Assembly: GCA_004335835.1 (NCBI GenBank)
Contig: RWJK01001243.1
Coordinates: forward strand, 4,969 to 68,968
Direction of reading: 5' to 3'
DNA from: Scenedesmus sp. ARA3
Taxonomy: Eukaryota > Chlorophyta > Chlorophyceae > Sphaeropleales > Scenedesmaceae
DNA length: 64,000 bases
Both the position numbers and the translations under genes were made by a program. Under the pieces are notes generated by a model, which saw nothing but the letters and a program-made list of their open reading frames with translations, was not told the origin of the DNA and ran no database searches. This document shows positions 1 to 11,000 of the stretch, piece by piece (positions within the stretch are counted from its first letter, which is position 1; each line of letters starts with the position of its first letter).

Positions 1-194
1 CCCCCCCTTGCGGCACCGCCTAAAGAAACAAGACAATCACAACCGCTCACACTCAACTGACAACCCTGGCTGTTTCCACAACACAACACTATGATGGGCG
101 CATTTCGCAACTGCTACGGCCACCTGAATGGCTGTCAAACCACCAGCTAGCAGCTGTAACCCAGCTACCGCAGACATAGGACACACCACAGCTG

Positions 195-2360
195 CTAAAA
201 CAGCTCTGACACCAGGTCCTCGTCTGAGCCTGTTGTTGGCTCAGACAGGTTGCCCCTGATGTACACGATCTGCTCTCCCAGTGACAGGCCCAGCCTGTTG
301 CGATCACTGGTGTAAACCCTGCCCCAGATGCTCCAGTTGCGCTCAGAGGCGCACGTTGTCATGTGCATGCCCAGCAGCCGAGTGGCGGCCTTGGCGATGA
401 GAGGAAACTCCTCCTTGCCATACTCGCTCCAAAGCACGCAGCGCATCTCTGCAGTTGGCACGCGCCCACCCTCCCGCTTGTGAAGAGATGACACAAAATC
501 TGCCAGCTCTTCGGGCAGCGCCTTCAGCCTGAAGTCGCTCCACTCCTCCTTGATCTTGTTCTTCTGCTCCTGCGTGGTGCACTGTGCAACGCGCGTCAGC
601 ACCTGCAGGCACTTGGCGGGCGCGTCGCCCTTGAGGTCAGCAGCTGGTGGCATGTAGGTGCCACCGTCAGGACCAGCCCTGTGCCTGAAGTTGAAGGGGT
701 CCACCACGTAAGCAGCGTAGAACTCATCGTGCCAGTGCTTCTCCTTGCGCGCCTCAAACAGCTCCTCCACCGGGTCAGTGATGCTGATGGGAGCGTTGGC
801 AGCCCACTCAGCCACGTGCTGCTCTAGCGCCTTGTACAGGGGCAGCATCTGGCTCAGCAGGGGGCTGTGACGGATGGCAAGGGATGCACAGCAGTAGAAG
901 CAGCAATGTACAGCAGCGGCAGCAGCAGCAGCAGCAGCAGGCGGCAGCAGTGTTGAGCAGCAGCTATCAACATACATGTGCAGCAATACATGTTGAATGC
1001 TGTCGAGAACAGTTGCTGCTGCAGCCGGCGCAACCTATTGCCGCTAAACCACAACCTATTGACGTGAACACACCTGTCGGCCTCAATGCGGTGAATGGCG
1101 TTCACAACAGGGTTCAGCAGCTCCAGCATGCTGTCAACGTCCCTCCAGAAGTTGCCTCCTATCACAGCAGCTTAAATGTCATATGCCTTTGTGCTGCTGT
1201 CTGCCAGCTCGCTGCAGTTGTCATCAGCAACTGCGGCCTTGATGGCACCCTTGCTGCTCTTCAAGTCCTTCAGGCAGAGGGCGTGGTTGGCAAAGCTAGT
1301 GGGGCAGGGGGATGCAAACGCCTGGGTCTGCAGCAGCAGCAGCACAACAGCAGCAACAGCAGCAGCAACAAGGAATAATAAGCAGCTGGAAAATAAAATG
1401 AGGTGGCAGCGTGGGTAGAAACTGATCAGCAGCTGGGCAACGTATTGTCAGCAATCAAGCCATGCAAGCAGGTGAAGCCATGCCACAAGCTTTACCAACA
1501 AAGCAATCCCGCAGGCCTCACCTTCTTGTAAATCTCTTGCTGTTGCTCCTGAATGGCAGCCTTGATGCGCTCGTTGTCGTTGATGCCGTTCACCAGCATC
1601 AGCGCTGTCTCAAGGACACCACTGGCCCACTTGGTCTTCTTCTTGTTGGCCAGGTCCTTGACGAACAGGCTCAGGGCGTGCGCCTGGCAGCCCAGCAGCA
1701 CCATGTGGGGGAACTTCTCCCTGATCATGGCCAGTGCGCTGCGGTTGGCTGCTGTGCTGTCCATCACCATGCCAATCAGCCTGCAGCAGGTTGGCAGTCA
1801 TGACTGCTGATCAGCAGCAGGAGACACAATTATGTGTCAACAACAGTGACAAGAACATGCTGGCAACCCAACCAGGTAAGCAAACGTCTTCAGCATCAAA
1901 AGCTGACAAATTGCAGCAGCAGTTGCAAAAAAAAAAACAAATTGCAGCAGCAGTTTGTCACTGAAACAGAAACCTAAGCATTTGGTTGAGCACAAGTTGA
2001 CCAACAACTGCAGCACACTGGCAGGCACCTTTTGGGCTGGTTGTTGGTCACTTTGTTGGCCATCTCGATGTGTCTGTCACAGATCCACTGCGCGTTCTTG
2101 ATCACACCGCGTGCTGTCAGGATCTCTAGAAACATGCTGCCGCCATTGGGACTCAGCAGGTTGAAGTTCACCAGCGGCGTTGCCTGCCCTGCCGCCTTCC
2201 TCTTCCAGCCGTCACTGGACAGGGCGCCAACCTCCCCCTCGCCCTCCCATTGGAACTGCTTGCTCCTCTCGTCTTTGAGCTCTATGTAGAGGCCAGGGAA
2301 GCACAGGCAGCGCTGCGAAGCATCGCTGTCTGTTGAAGGAGCCCCCTCATTCAGAGACTA
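195..2360 (-). pseudogene. hAT transposase remnant with introns and in-frame stops
   Basis: Phase-compatible blocks can be read at 2029-2357, 1522-1780, 1074-1327 and 195-864. The 1522-1780 block (NRSALAMIREKFPHMVLLGC) resembles the DUF659/RNase H-like part of hAT transposases. The last block carries the hAT dimerisation signature, including TTCASERNWSIWG and RNRLGLSLGEQIVYIR, and ends at 195. Two in-frame stops break it: TAA at 1172-1174, just before a block reading NFWRDVDSMLELLNPVV, and TAG at 2358-2360 near the visible N-terminal side. No BED zinc finger was found upstream. The copy is probably inactive. Confidence 0.8.
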
Positions 2361-2639
2361 CAGTGCTTCGATGTTTGCTACCGGCTCCCCCAACACCTTG
2401 CTTTACGTGTTTCAGTTGTTGTGTAATATGTAAGACGTAATTTGTGTAGTCGATAAGACCCTTTAGCACTGTGATCGAGCTACTTTAGAAGCCGCGCGGT
2501 CTTGTCATTTGACCAAATTCAAAAGGATCGATGCGATTCACCCCTGAGCACCCTATAAATCATTGTATGTTAGGTTATATGCACGTATCAGTGCTTGTTA
2601 GGCTTGAACGGCGCCGTTCGAGCAAAACAGCACTTCAGC

Positions 2640-2771
2640 CTACGGTGAAGCAGCCGTAGGTAACCACCGTAGGCCACCCGTAGGGCGCCTACGGCTGCTA
2701 CGGCCCCGCTTCACACCTACGCGGTAGTCTACGCCGTAGTCACCTACGCCGTAGAGCCCACGTCTACGGCC
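2640..2771. repeat. hAT subterminal repeats
   Basis: About ten copies of CTACGGC or its complement GCCGTAG crowd into about 130 bp directly inside the terminal repeat. Such subterminal arrays bind transposase in Ac-like elements, by analogy. Confidence 0.7.
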
Positions 2772-2783
2772 TTTACATCCCTA
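2772..2783. repeat. hAT terminal inverted repeat (right end)
   Basis: Reads TAGGGATGTAAA on the minus strand. It is followed by the flank, not by more subterminal motif, which fixes the edge of the element at 2783. Confidence 0.65.
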
Positions 2784-2808
2784 CTCACTACTAGTCACTA
2801 GTAGTGAG
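2784..2808. repeat. Near-perfect 25-bp palindrome at the transposon edge
   Basis: Twelve-base arms at 2784-2795 and 2797-2808 are exact reverse complements around a single central C at 2796. The left arm contains the presumed 8-bp hAT target-site duplication, so the insertion sits at one end of the palindrome. From here to 3101 nothing coding is established. A 60-codon minus-strand ORF at 2832-3014 is the only open stretch, and I could not assign it. Confidence 0.7.
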
Positions 2809-3101
2809 GCCTGCATCAGCTTGCAGGTAGCTTAGAGGTAAGTCTTGGCAAGCAGATCACGGTGCTGTTGTGCCCATGCTTGTGTCTCTTCCCATTTTGA
2901 CTTGCTGGCACCACACCTCAGCACCCTCACCAAGCGCCTATATTCACGCCCCCAGAACCCTCTGGTACTGTGCACGGGGGCTGCCAGCAGCCAACTGCAC
3001 AGGGCTTTGTTCATCAGCTGCAGCTACATCCACTGGCCTGTTTTGCACAAGTGACACTCCACTCATCCAAACACATGCACAACTGCTGATTGCATGTGCA
3101 G

Positions 3102-4501
3102 GTCAGCAGGGCGGCGTGTGGTGTACATTGGGCTTGGGTCCATGCTGGGCTGCATGTTCAGCACTGAAGAGGCCACAGCCATTCTGGCAGTGCTGGCGGG
3201 TGCTGTGCTGCGTGTGCAGCGGCAGCAGCCCTGCTGTGCTATCATCCACTGCGCCACAGGTGAGGGCAGATAAGCTGTTGACTCAGCATCTTGGATCTCC
3301 TGTATACCGCGCATGTCAGTGAATGTGCACGCTGGGTACTGCGTACAGGTGCAGCATGCTTGATTGCAGCTGACTAAAATTGAGGCACAGAGATGTGTTG
3401 TTTGTTGTTATCTGCAGCAGGGCCTGGCTATAGCCAGCTCCCCTTGTTAAATTGACAGCTGCCTTCTAAGTGTACACTTAGACCACATGTGGTCTGCGTG
3501 CTGCTGCTGGTGTGTGCAGACCTCGCAGGAGGGGCAGCTGTCCTGCCACACCCAGCTGCTATCGACAGCAGTAGCAGCAGCAGCAGCACTGACAGTGCAT
3601 TGTTAGCTGAAGCTGCTGCTGGGCCGCCGCCTTACATGTGGCTGGATGTGCCAGTGCCGCACAGCCTGCTGCTGCCGCTTGTAGACCTGGCAGTGCACCA
3701 TGGCGGCATGGGCACCACGCATGCAGTAGTAGCAGCAGGTGAGGTGTGGCGCGGTGATGACAGAATGACTGCAGTTGCATGCATGCAAGCAGGCTAGCGA
3801 CCGCTTCTGGTGGCCATGTCCCACTGGGGTAGTGACACGCGATGTGATTGTGGTGCAGGGCATTTCAAGGTGTGAGAGTGTGAGAGTATGAAATGGGTCA
3901 CTGCATGCCAAAGGTTTCCTTGGCCCAGTGCAGGCAAGAGGCGCTGCAATACACAGAGCTTAAGCATGCAAAGCACATGTTAAGCAGGACAAAACATTGG
4001 AAATGCTGTATCCTGAGATGCAAAGTCACTTGGCAGATAACAACTTGAGCGACGTGCTAGCTGGTGCATTCTCTAGTTAACCCTGTTGTGATGATTTATC
4101 AACGTCTTCAAGCAGCCACATGCTGATGCTGGGCCATCACGTGTCCTGCCACCATCACTGCAATGCTCGGTGACGACCAAATCTACGCTGTGAGCTGTGT
4201 GCTTTGCTGTGTTTTGTGTGCATGCAGGCGTGCCTGCGCTGGTGCTGCCAGTGGCGCAAGCAGCAGACCAGCCGTTTGGGGTGACATAATCCAGCGCAGG
4301 AAGGCTGGTCGGCTGGCATGCAAGCCCGCCAGCATAATAACAGCAGAGCAGCTTGCAGGAGACCTGCAGGAAGTGCTGAGTGGTTTGGAAGGGTTCAAGC
4401 AGGCGGCTGTGGCGCTAAGTCAGCAGATGCAGGAGAGGCAGGGCAAGCAGGCAGCGGTGAAGTTTATCCAGGGCATGCTGGGCAAAGCAGGCAGCAACTG
4501 A
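3102..4501 (+). CDS. Sterol 3-beta-glucosyltransferase-like (UGT80/GT1) protein, 3' part, frameshifted
   Basis: Three joined exons are readable: 3102-3259, 3520-3738 and 4228-4501. They give the C-terminal, UDP-sugar-binding half of a GT1 enzyme: RRVVYIGLGSM, then a PH...VDLAVHHGGMGTT nucleotide-sugar motif, then GVPALVLPVAQAADQPF. This arrangement is typical of sterol glucosyltransferases, which move glucose from UDP-glucose to the 3-OH of sterols. Junction phases agree. In the last exon the frame breaks inside the expected QPFWGD motif. Only three T are present at 4274-4276, and the +1 frame continues VWGDIIQRR to the stop at 4499-4501. Either a base is missing from the assembly or this copy is broken. 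N-terminal exons were not found; they may lie left of the transposon. Confidence 0.75.
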
Positions 4502-5139
4502 TGGGGCATGTGTGCTCTGTGCAGCTGCCCTGTGCCAGGTGGCATTGCCCATACAGAGACGCAGCTAGTACACCTGCCAATGTGTACCCGCAGGTGTGAA
4601 GACCCAATCCAAGCAGTTGATATTTGATGTTTTGAAGCTGATACTGCTCAAGGGCGTGGTAGGAAGCTCATGGAAACATGATCGGCTGGTGATGAATCCA
4701 GCAGTGGGCCAGCCTGGCCGTCATCATCTTGACATTGGTCACTGGCATCCTGATGTGAGGGGCGTGCTTGTTCGCCTCAATAACCCTTTTCAGCGTATAC
4801 TGTGACCAACTTCAACATGCGCAGACACAGGCACTGACTCGCCACCTTGTGGTTAGGTGGGCTAACTACAAGGTCGCGAGGTGGATGTCATTCAGGGACT
4901 AGTAGTAACCACTGGGAGAGTGGGCCCAAACCGATCGAATGCGGTACTTGCAGACACACATTGTGCTGATCACTGTCTTTTATTCATGTTAGTGTCACTG
5001 ATTGCGTTGTCCCTGCCCTGCAAGATCGCACTTGGATACGTTCGGTGCTCTTGTGCACACAGCTGAGTTCGTGAACGTAATCGACATCTTATCAACAAGT
5101 AATTGCAGAGTAGCCACCGTTTGTGTGTTTCGGTACACA
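4502..5139. other. Intergenic, no gene seen
   Basis: The downstream flank of the glucosyltransferase and the promoter region of Z-ISO. Short ORFs here show no codon bias or recognisable motifs. Confidence 0.5.
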
Positions 5140-7613
5140 ATGCAGGCATCCATCAGCAGAATGAGGCCAGCACAGCTGCACACTGGCCACAGGCAGCAGC
5201 AGCGCCTGCTGCGGCCGCAGCATCCGCTCATTAGCACAGTTGCAGCTGCAGTACGCTCAAAATCGTCGTCAGGACTGCAGCCAAGCAGCAGCAGCCAGGG
5301 CAGCAGCGGCAGCAGCAGGCTTCTTACCAGCTGCAGGACTCAGGCCCCAGAGCAGGTTGACCTGCAGACAGCAGAGCAGCAGCGTGTGGGTGAAGATGCA
5401 GCAGCATTCGACCTCAGCAAGCAGTCTTTGAAGTCCTGGGGTGTTTTTGGTGTGCTGCTTACCGGAGTGCTGGGAGCAATGTACATGGTGGGTCCCAGCC
5501 ACAGTGAATGCCAGTCACTAGCAGCTGCTGGCACAGTGCACTATTGTTGGAGCGTAACTCCTTGCTGTGAGAAGGGGCTTACACCACCAGCTCTGCCTGA
5601 TCAGAAGCTGCCAAGTTGCGTGTGCTTGAAATCCACATGTCACACCTTTGTGATAGGTCTCTCCAGCACGCGCTTGCATACCAGCAGCTCACCATGCATG
5701 ATGCGATATGTGCTACTGCTGCTGCTGTCCATGCGTGGCAGTGCTAGTTAGCGTCAAGCTTGACCAGCAGCAGATGCACGACACCAGTTTGTCACATTTG
5801 GGCATGTAATGATTTCATAGTTGTGCCCCGTCACCTTCACACTGAGCAAGAGCAGCGCAGAGCTGTGCGCAACTGTTCAACTCCTGCAACGCTTTGCCAA
5901 AGTGCCCGTCCATCTGCACGTGCCAGCATGGCACAGCTTCACAGTTCAGCTCACAGTGCTTTCTCTGCTAGCAGCTTAGCGTCATTCTCCCAGTGCTGCA
6001 GTGCTACTGACATCACTGCATTGGACAAACCGCAACACATTCCTACACACACCTAATACTTGCATGGTACAACACTGACATATGCGCATGCTTTGTGTTG
6101 CCACAGGTGTGGATCAGGCCTGGTGGTGGCCTTGCTGAGGACTACTTAGCGTTGCTTAAGTCATTCACAAATGACAACACAGAGGCAACCATCCTGCTCA
6201 TCCTGGGAGTGTTTGCTCTGTTCCACAGCGGGCTTGCAGGCCTGCGGCCACAGGGTGCGTGTGGAGCAGCGCCGTAGGCAGCACTCTGTGGCGGCACTAC
6301 GCCTTGCAGCAGTGTGCACACAGTTCAGTACTGGATGGATTTGCTTGTATGAGTGCTGCAGCCAGCGTCCCTGTGCAGTTGGGCAGTGGGCGGTGCGCGT
6401 GATTTGACATGCACTGGCAGTCAGGGAAGCGCATGGCACACAGCCTGGCAGTTGAGTTGGTTCCTTGCCACAAGTGCATGCTGCGCTTCCGCACTGTTGT
6501 TCCACTGTTGGCCTCACAATATTACTCCACCGCTGCCCTCCTACACCTTGCAGGAGAGAAGCTGATCGGTGCGCGCGCCTACCGTGTGATGTTTGCCCTG
6601 GTCAGCCTGCCCCTGGCAACAGTAGCCCTGGTGTACTTCATCAACCACCGCTACAGCGGCACGCCCTTGTGGGACCTGCGGGGTGTAACTGGCATGCACG
6701 AGTTTGTGTGGCTGCTCAACTTTGTGTCGTTCTACTTCCTGTACCCCAGCACCTTCAACATCCTTGAGGTGGCTGCTGTGGATGAGCCGAAGCTGCACCT
6801 CTGGGAGACTGGCATCATGCGCATCACACGGCACCCGCAGGTAACAGCTGCTGCTGATGCTGGTTTTGCGCTGAGCAGAGATTAGGCGTGTTGGAGGAGC
6901 TGCATTAAAGGAAGCACAGTGGATTGCTGCGTTGTGCACCACATGCGCCGTGCGTGTGGCAGGTGGTTGCACATGGAGGTGCATCCTGTTTGACAACCAC
7001 ATACGCTCACTCTCAGAACCCCTCACGCCGCTGTCGCTGCTGCTGGCTGCTGCTGATGTTGCTTCTTGTACAGGCGGTTGGCCAGGCACTGTGGTGCTTT
7101 GCGCACACGCTGTGGGTGGGCAACAGCTTCATGGTCACCACCAGCCTAGGGCTCATGGCGCACCACCTGTTCGGCTGCTGGCATGGCGACAGGCGGCTGC
7201 AGGCCAAGTATGGCGAGGCATTTGAGAAGGTGCGGCTTTTTTGGCTTGATGTGGTGTCGCTTGATTTAGCAGCTGGGTTAGCTCATGTAGCGTTGCGGCG
7301 CAGGGCTGAAGACACAGCAGCTGCATGGACCAGAGCATGACGCAGCACGTCGCAGCTGCTTGTGTTACTTGCAGGAACCATACTGCTGAGGTCTTTGACC
7401 TCTGTTCCTGCTGCTGCTGCCGTCTGCACGCAGGTGAAGGCACGCACCAGCACTTTGCCTTTTGCAGCCATTGCTGATGGCCGCCAGCAGCTGCCCAAGG
7501 ATTACTACAAGGAGTTCCTGCGAGCACCATACCTTGCAGTGACGGCGTTCACGCTGGGCGCGTACCTGTGCCACCCGCTGATGCAGCAAGCCAGCTACTC
7601 GTTGCACTGGTGA
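5140..7613 (+). CDS. Z-ISO: 15-cis-zeta-carotene isomerase (NnrU-domain membrane protein), plastid
   Basis: Five exons (5140-5487, 6107-6254, 6554-6840, 7074-7229, 7434-7613) join in phase to 372 residues. The first about 100 residues are Ser/Gln/Arg rich and look like a chloroplast transit peptide. They are followed by a hydrophobic segment (WGVFGVLLTGVLGAMYMV). The rest matches plant Z-ISO: FALFHSGLAGLR, RVMFALVSLPLA, LWETGIMRITRHPQ, ALWCFAHTLWVGNSF, HHLFGCWHGDRRL and DYYKEFLRAPYLA. Z-ISO isomerises the 15-cis double bond of 9,15,9'-tri-cis-zeta-carotene and carries heme b. The histidines known as heme ligands in maize correspond here to His156 and His272, and the ligand-switch cysteine corresponds to Cys269. 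The start is the ATG opening the transit peptide. Nothing looks broken. Confidence 0.93.
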
Positions 7614-8093
7614 TAGCAGTTGGCTGCAGCGAATCAGCCATCCATTCTAAATGTTGGCAATGATTGGCTTTGGTTGGCCTTGGTTTGGATGTGCCCGCAC
7701 TGCTGCTGATAGCAAGGACCACAGGCACACTGATTGTGAAGCAGGGTGCTGCCATCCTACCAGGCAGCTTCGGACAGACGATGCCTTTTGCACCATCACT
7801 GTTGCGTGCGCAGGAGAAGCTTTCGCGTTATGACAAGGCTGTTACTATGTGATGTTTCAAACATCATGTTTGACAAGGCTGTTATTATTTAACCACATCT
7901 GACCACGTCGCACCTCCTACTTAGCCTCTTCCGCACCGCTGGTTTTCAACCGAATACGCATCAGTGTGCCAAGTATCCTGATAGTTAATCTTACGTTCGC
8001 GTCTGCCTGCGAACTGCATAAGCAGCATCACGCCAAGTTACAGCGTTGAGAAAGCTCGAAAACATTGAGCAAGATGTATTTTCATCCACTTTT
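7614..8093. other. Intergenic, no gene seen
   Basis: The spacer between Z-ISO and the next plus-strand gene. It contains a short direct repeat (GACAAGGCTGTTA near 7832 and 7871) and nothing else I can support. Confidence 0.5.
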
Positions 8094-11000
8094 ATGTTTT
8101 TACTTAGTTTTGACGGCAAATGTCCTCGCCTTCGGGGCTTGCGCCAGGCTGTACGGCCCTATGGTCATATGTTGCCTGCAACCTTCGCCGGGCCAGGCAG
8201 CTCTGCTCACGACCAAGCGCTACTGCTGAGCACGCCATCCAGCAACTCAAAGTAAGTCACTGATATAAGCTTGAACTAGAGCAGGGCTTGCCTACTAGCT
8301 CAGCTCATACGCAATGCCTTCCTCATGTGCAGCACCACCCATATGCCTGATGTGAACGGAGTGTTCACTGGCGCAGCCCCTGGCAGCAGCAGCTCGCCCT
8401 CTAGAAACAGATCTACAGGAGGTAGATTACTCACGTCTACAGACAGCGCCCCAAGCTCAAATAGCATTGCTGGCGTCATTGCCTCCAACATTAGCACCAG
8501 CTGCAGTACTACTAGTTGCCCGGACTGTTTAACCGGCGAGGTCTTGCACGGCTGGGATATGGTATTGCCAATACCAACAGGCACCTCCAAAAATGCTTTC
8601 ACAACAATGTCTGAGGTGCGACAAGACATGCAGTCCAAAGAGAGGGAGTGCAACCAAAATGCCCTGGTGCATGTCACATGAGCAGGAGTCCTGCTGCCAG
8701 CAGAGCATGCATGTGGACAGCAGCACTGGTTGTGGCGTCCATCGATGACACCACAAATAAGGAAAGCATAGCAGGCATGCATTACAGATGTGTGCCATGT
8801 TTCGAAACATTGATTGAATTTAATCGCGTCAGCATACAGGCATTGCTTGCAGCCTCAAGTCATGCACCACCTGCGCGGCTGACATTCACAGGGCATCTCA
8901 GTTATCCAAGTGAAGCTGGTTGTACTGACAGCATATACATATACCTGGCAATATGAGGAGTTTTCATCGACATCGAATTTTATAGGCTGTGCAACCTCAC
9001 CCAGTATGCAGACCCTGGCAACAGCACCTGCCCTTATGTGGGTTTACAGATTAAGTGTATTGGCGCTGGCAGCCCTTGGAGTTACTGCCGCATCCCTTAC
9101 AAATTTGAATCCCCGGCCCAGTGCGGCGCCACAACCACTGCAGCAGACTCCATCGGCAGCAATGCATCGTCCCAGGACGCCACGGTGCCCTCGCCCACTG
9201 ACAGTAGCAACTCTTTGTCAACCGATACAGCATCCTCCCTTGCAGGAAACAACGTCCCACCCTCCACAGACATGAGCAGCGCCCCAACATCATCAGGCAC
9301 TGCTGGCCTTGTCGCCTCCGACATCAGCACCAACTGCAGTTGCCCAGACTGTGATGGCATCCTTGTAATGGGGAACGCCCCCTCCACTTATGTACACAAT
9401 TACGTACACTTCATGTCGTCCGGCACCTCCAAGTCCGCTTTCACAGCAGTGTCTGAGGTGAGTCACTGTAGGCACTCAGTGTTGATTTTATCAGCACTTA
9501 CTTCATGCATCCTGGTTCAAGGCCTGGACATGCTGCAACGGCATTGAGGCCCATGCAAAGCCACCACGCCTGGAGCCGCACGGCACGGGCATGCAGTCAT
9601 ATTTGGGTCCTGAGCTTTTCATGCTTAGTTGCTGCTTGTCAGGATATATTTGCCGCACCAAGCTGCAGTGCTTTCACCTGCACGTGTGCAATCACAGGAT
9701 GCCTCTATTTTCAGAGTGAAACTTGTGGTAGTCACTTCAAGGGCAGCATGGCCATATCAGTATGAAGAAGTGTTCAGCACCCCAAACAACACCGGCCGTG
9801 GAACCCAGGTGGTGGACTGGTCGGCGGCAGTGTTCAACGTCACCAGCTATGCAGCCCCTGGCAATAGCACCTGCCCTGACGTGGGATGGATGTTGGAGTT
9901 TGTTCACAGAACCCGCCCTAATTACGATAATACTTGTTACATCAACTACAAATATGAGGAGCTAGCCAAGTGCGGCACCACAAGCACAGCAACCGTAATC
10001 ACCTCCAACATCAGCACCAACTGCACTTGCTCTGACTGTGAGGGCATTTCAAACAAAATTAATCTGGAGGAAGGCGGGAGGGTTGGGCACTGGCCAGCAC
10101 CAGACTCCTTCAATTTTAGCTACACAGCAGTGTCCAAGGTAAGGCAGATGCATGCCAGACAAAGGGACTGCAACCTTACAGCTCAACTAGCAGCATGAAC
10201 AGCTGCCCGAGTTTTGGGACCCATACACTGCCAGCGCACATGAAGGCTGCATAGCACGGACACCCATTTCAGTGATATGTATTGTTACTCGTTTACATCT
10301 ACAGCATGTTGGCTCCAACTTGCTGCGCCACCTGCACGTGTATTTACAGGACGCTTCAGTATTTCGAGTGAGGCTGGTTAAGATGACACCAGGCGTTTAC
10401 CCGAATGAAGTGTTGTTCAGCACCCCAAACATCACCGGCTGTGCAACCCAGGTGGTGGACTGGTCAGGTATACTGCTCAATCCTGGAACTGCAGTGCAAT
10501 GTGAAATAGTTTGTGTCACGGCTGTCAACGCTACTCTTGGCTGCCCCTTACACTACAAGTTTGATGATCACCCGCAGCTAGCCCAAAGCGGCACAGCAAG
10601 CACAGGAATGTCGAGTGGCAATGGTGCATCTTCCTCGGACACAGCGGCACCCCAGGCGGCCAGTGGCAATGCCACACCAGATGCAGGGCCCCAACTTGCA
10701 GGAAGCAATGTCCCCGCTTCCACGGACATGAACACAACCCCAACCTCATCAGGCCTTGCTGGCCTCGTCACCTCCAACATCAGCACCAACTGCAGCTGCC
10801 CCGGCTGTTCAGGAGTCATGGTCTTAGAGGGCTTCAATGAGCTAACCTCGATACCAGTGAATACCTCCAAAATTACCTTCACAGCACTGTCCGAGGTGAG
10901 GCAGTCCAGAGACAGGAACTGCAACCCAACCAACCAGGTTCTAGCCCTGAATCATGGACATGCTGCATAGCTGTTACAGTAGCTGTCAGCAACCCATGAA

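Larger units (their letters stand above)
1..2783 (-). mobile_element. hAT-superfamily DNA transposon, left end outside the window
   Basis: A decayed hAT element read on the minus strand. The right end at 2772-2783 reads TAGGGATGTAAA outward, which resembles hAT terminal inverted repeats of the Ac type. About ten CTACGGC-like subterminal motifs lie inside it. The transposase remnant occupies 195-2360. No matching left terminus is visible between 1 and 194, so the element continues beyond the window. The 8 bases following the terminus (2784-2791) would be the target-site duplication, but the partner copy cannot be seen. Superfamily assignment rests on the C-terminal dimerisation motif and is secure; the exact family is not determined. 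Confidence 0.85.

Noticed and set aside
2832..3014. 60-codon minus-strand ORF reading STRGFWGREYRRLVRVLRC
   Set aside because: It looks more protein-like than chance and sits behind a possible acceptor, but no family, upstream exon or strand context supports it. It might be a fragment of another element.
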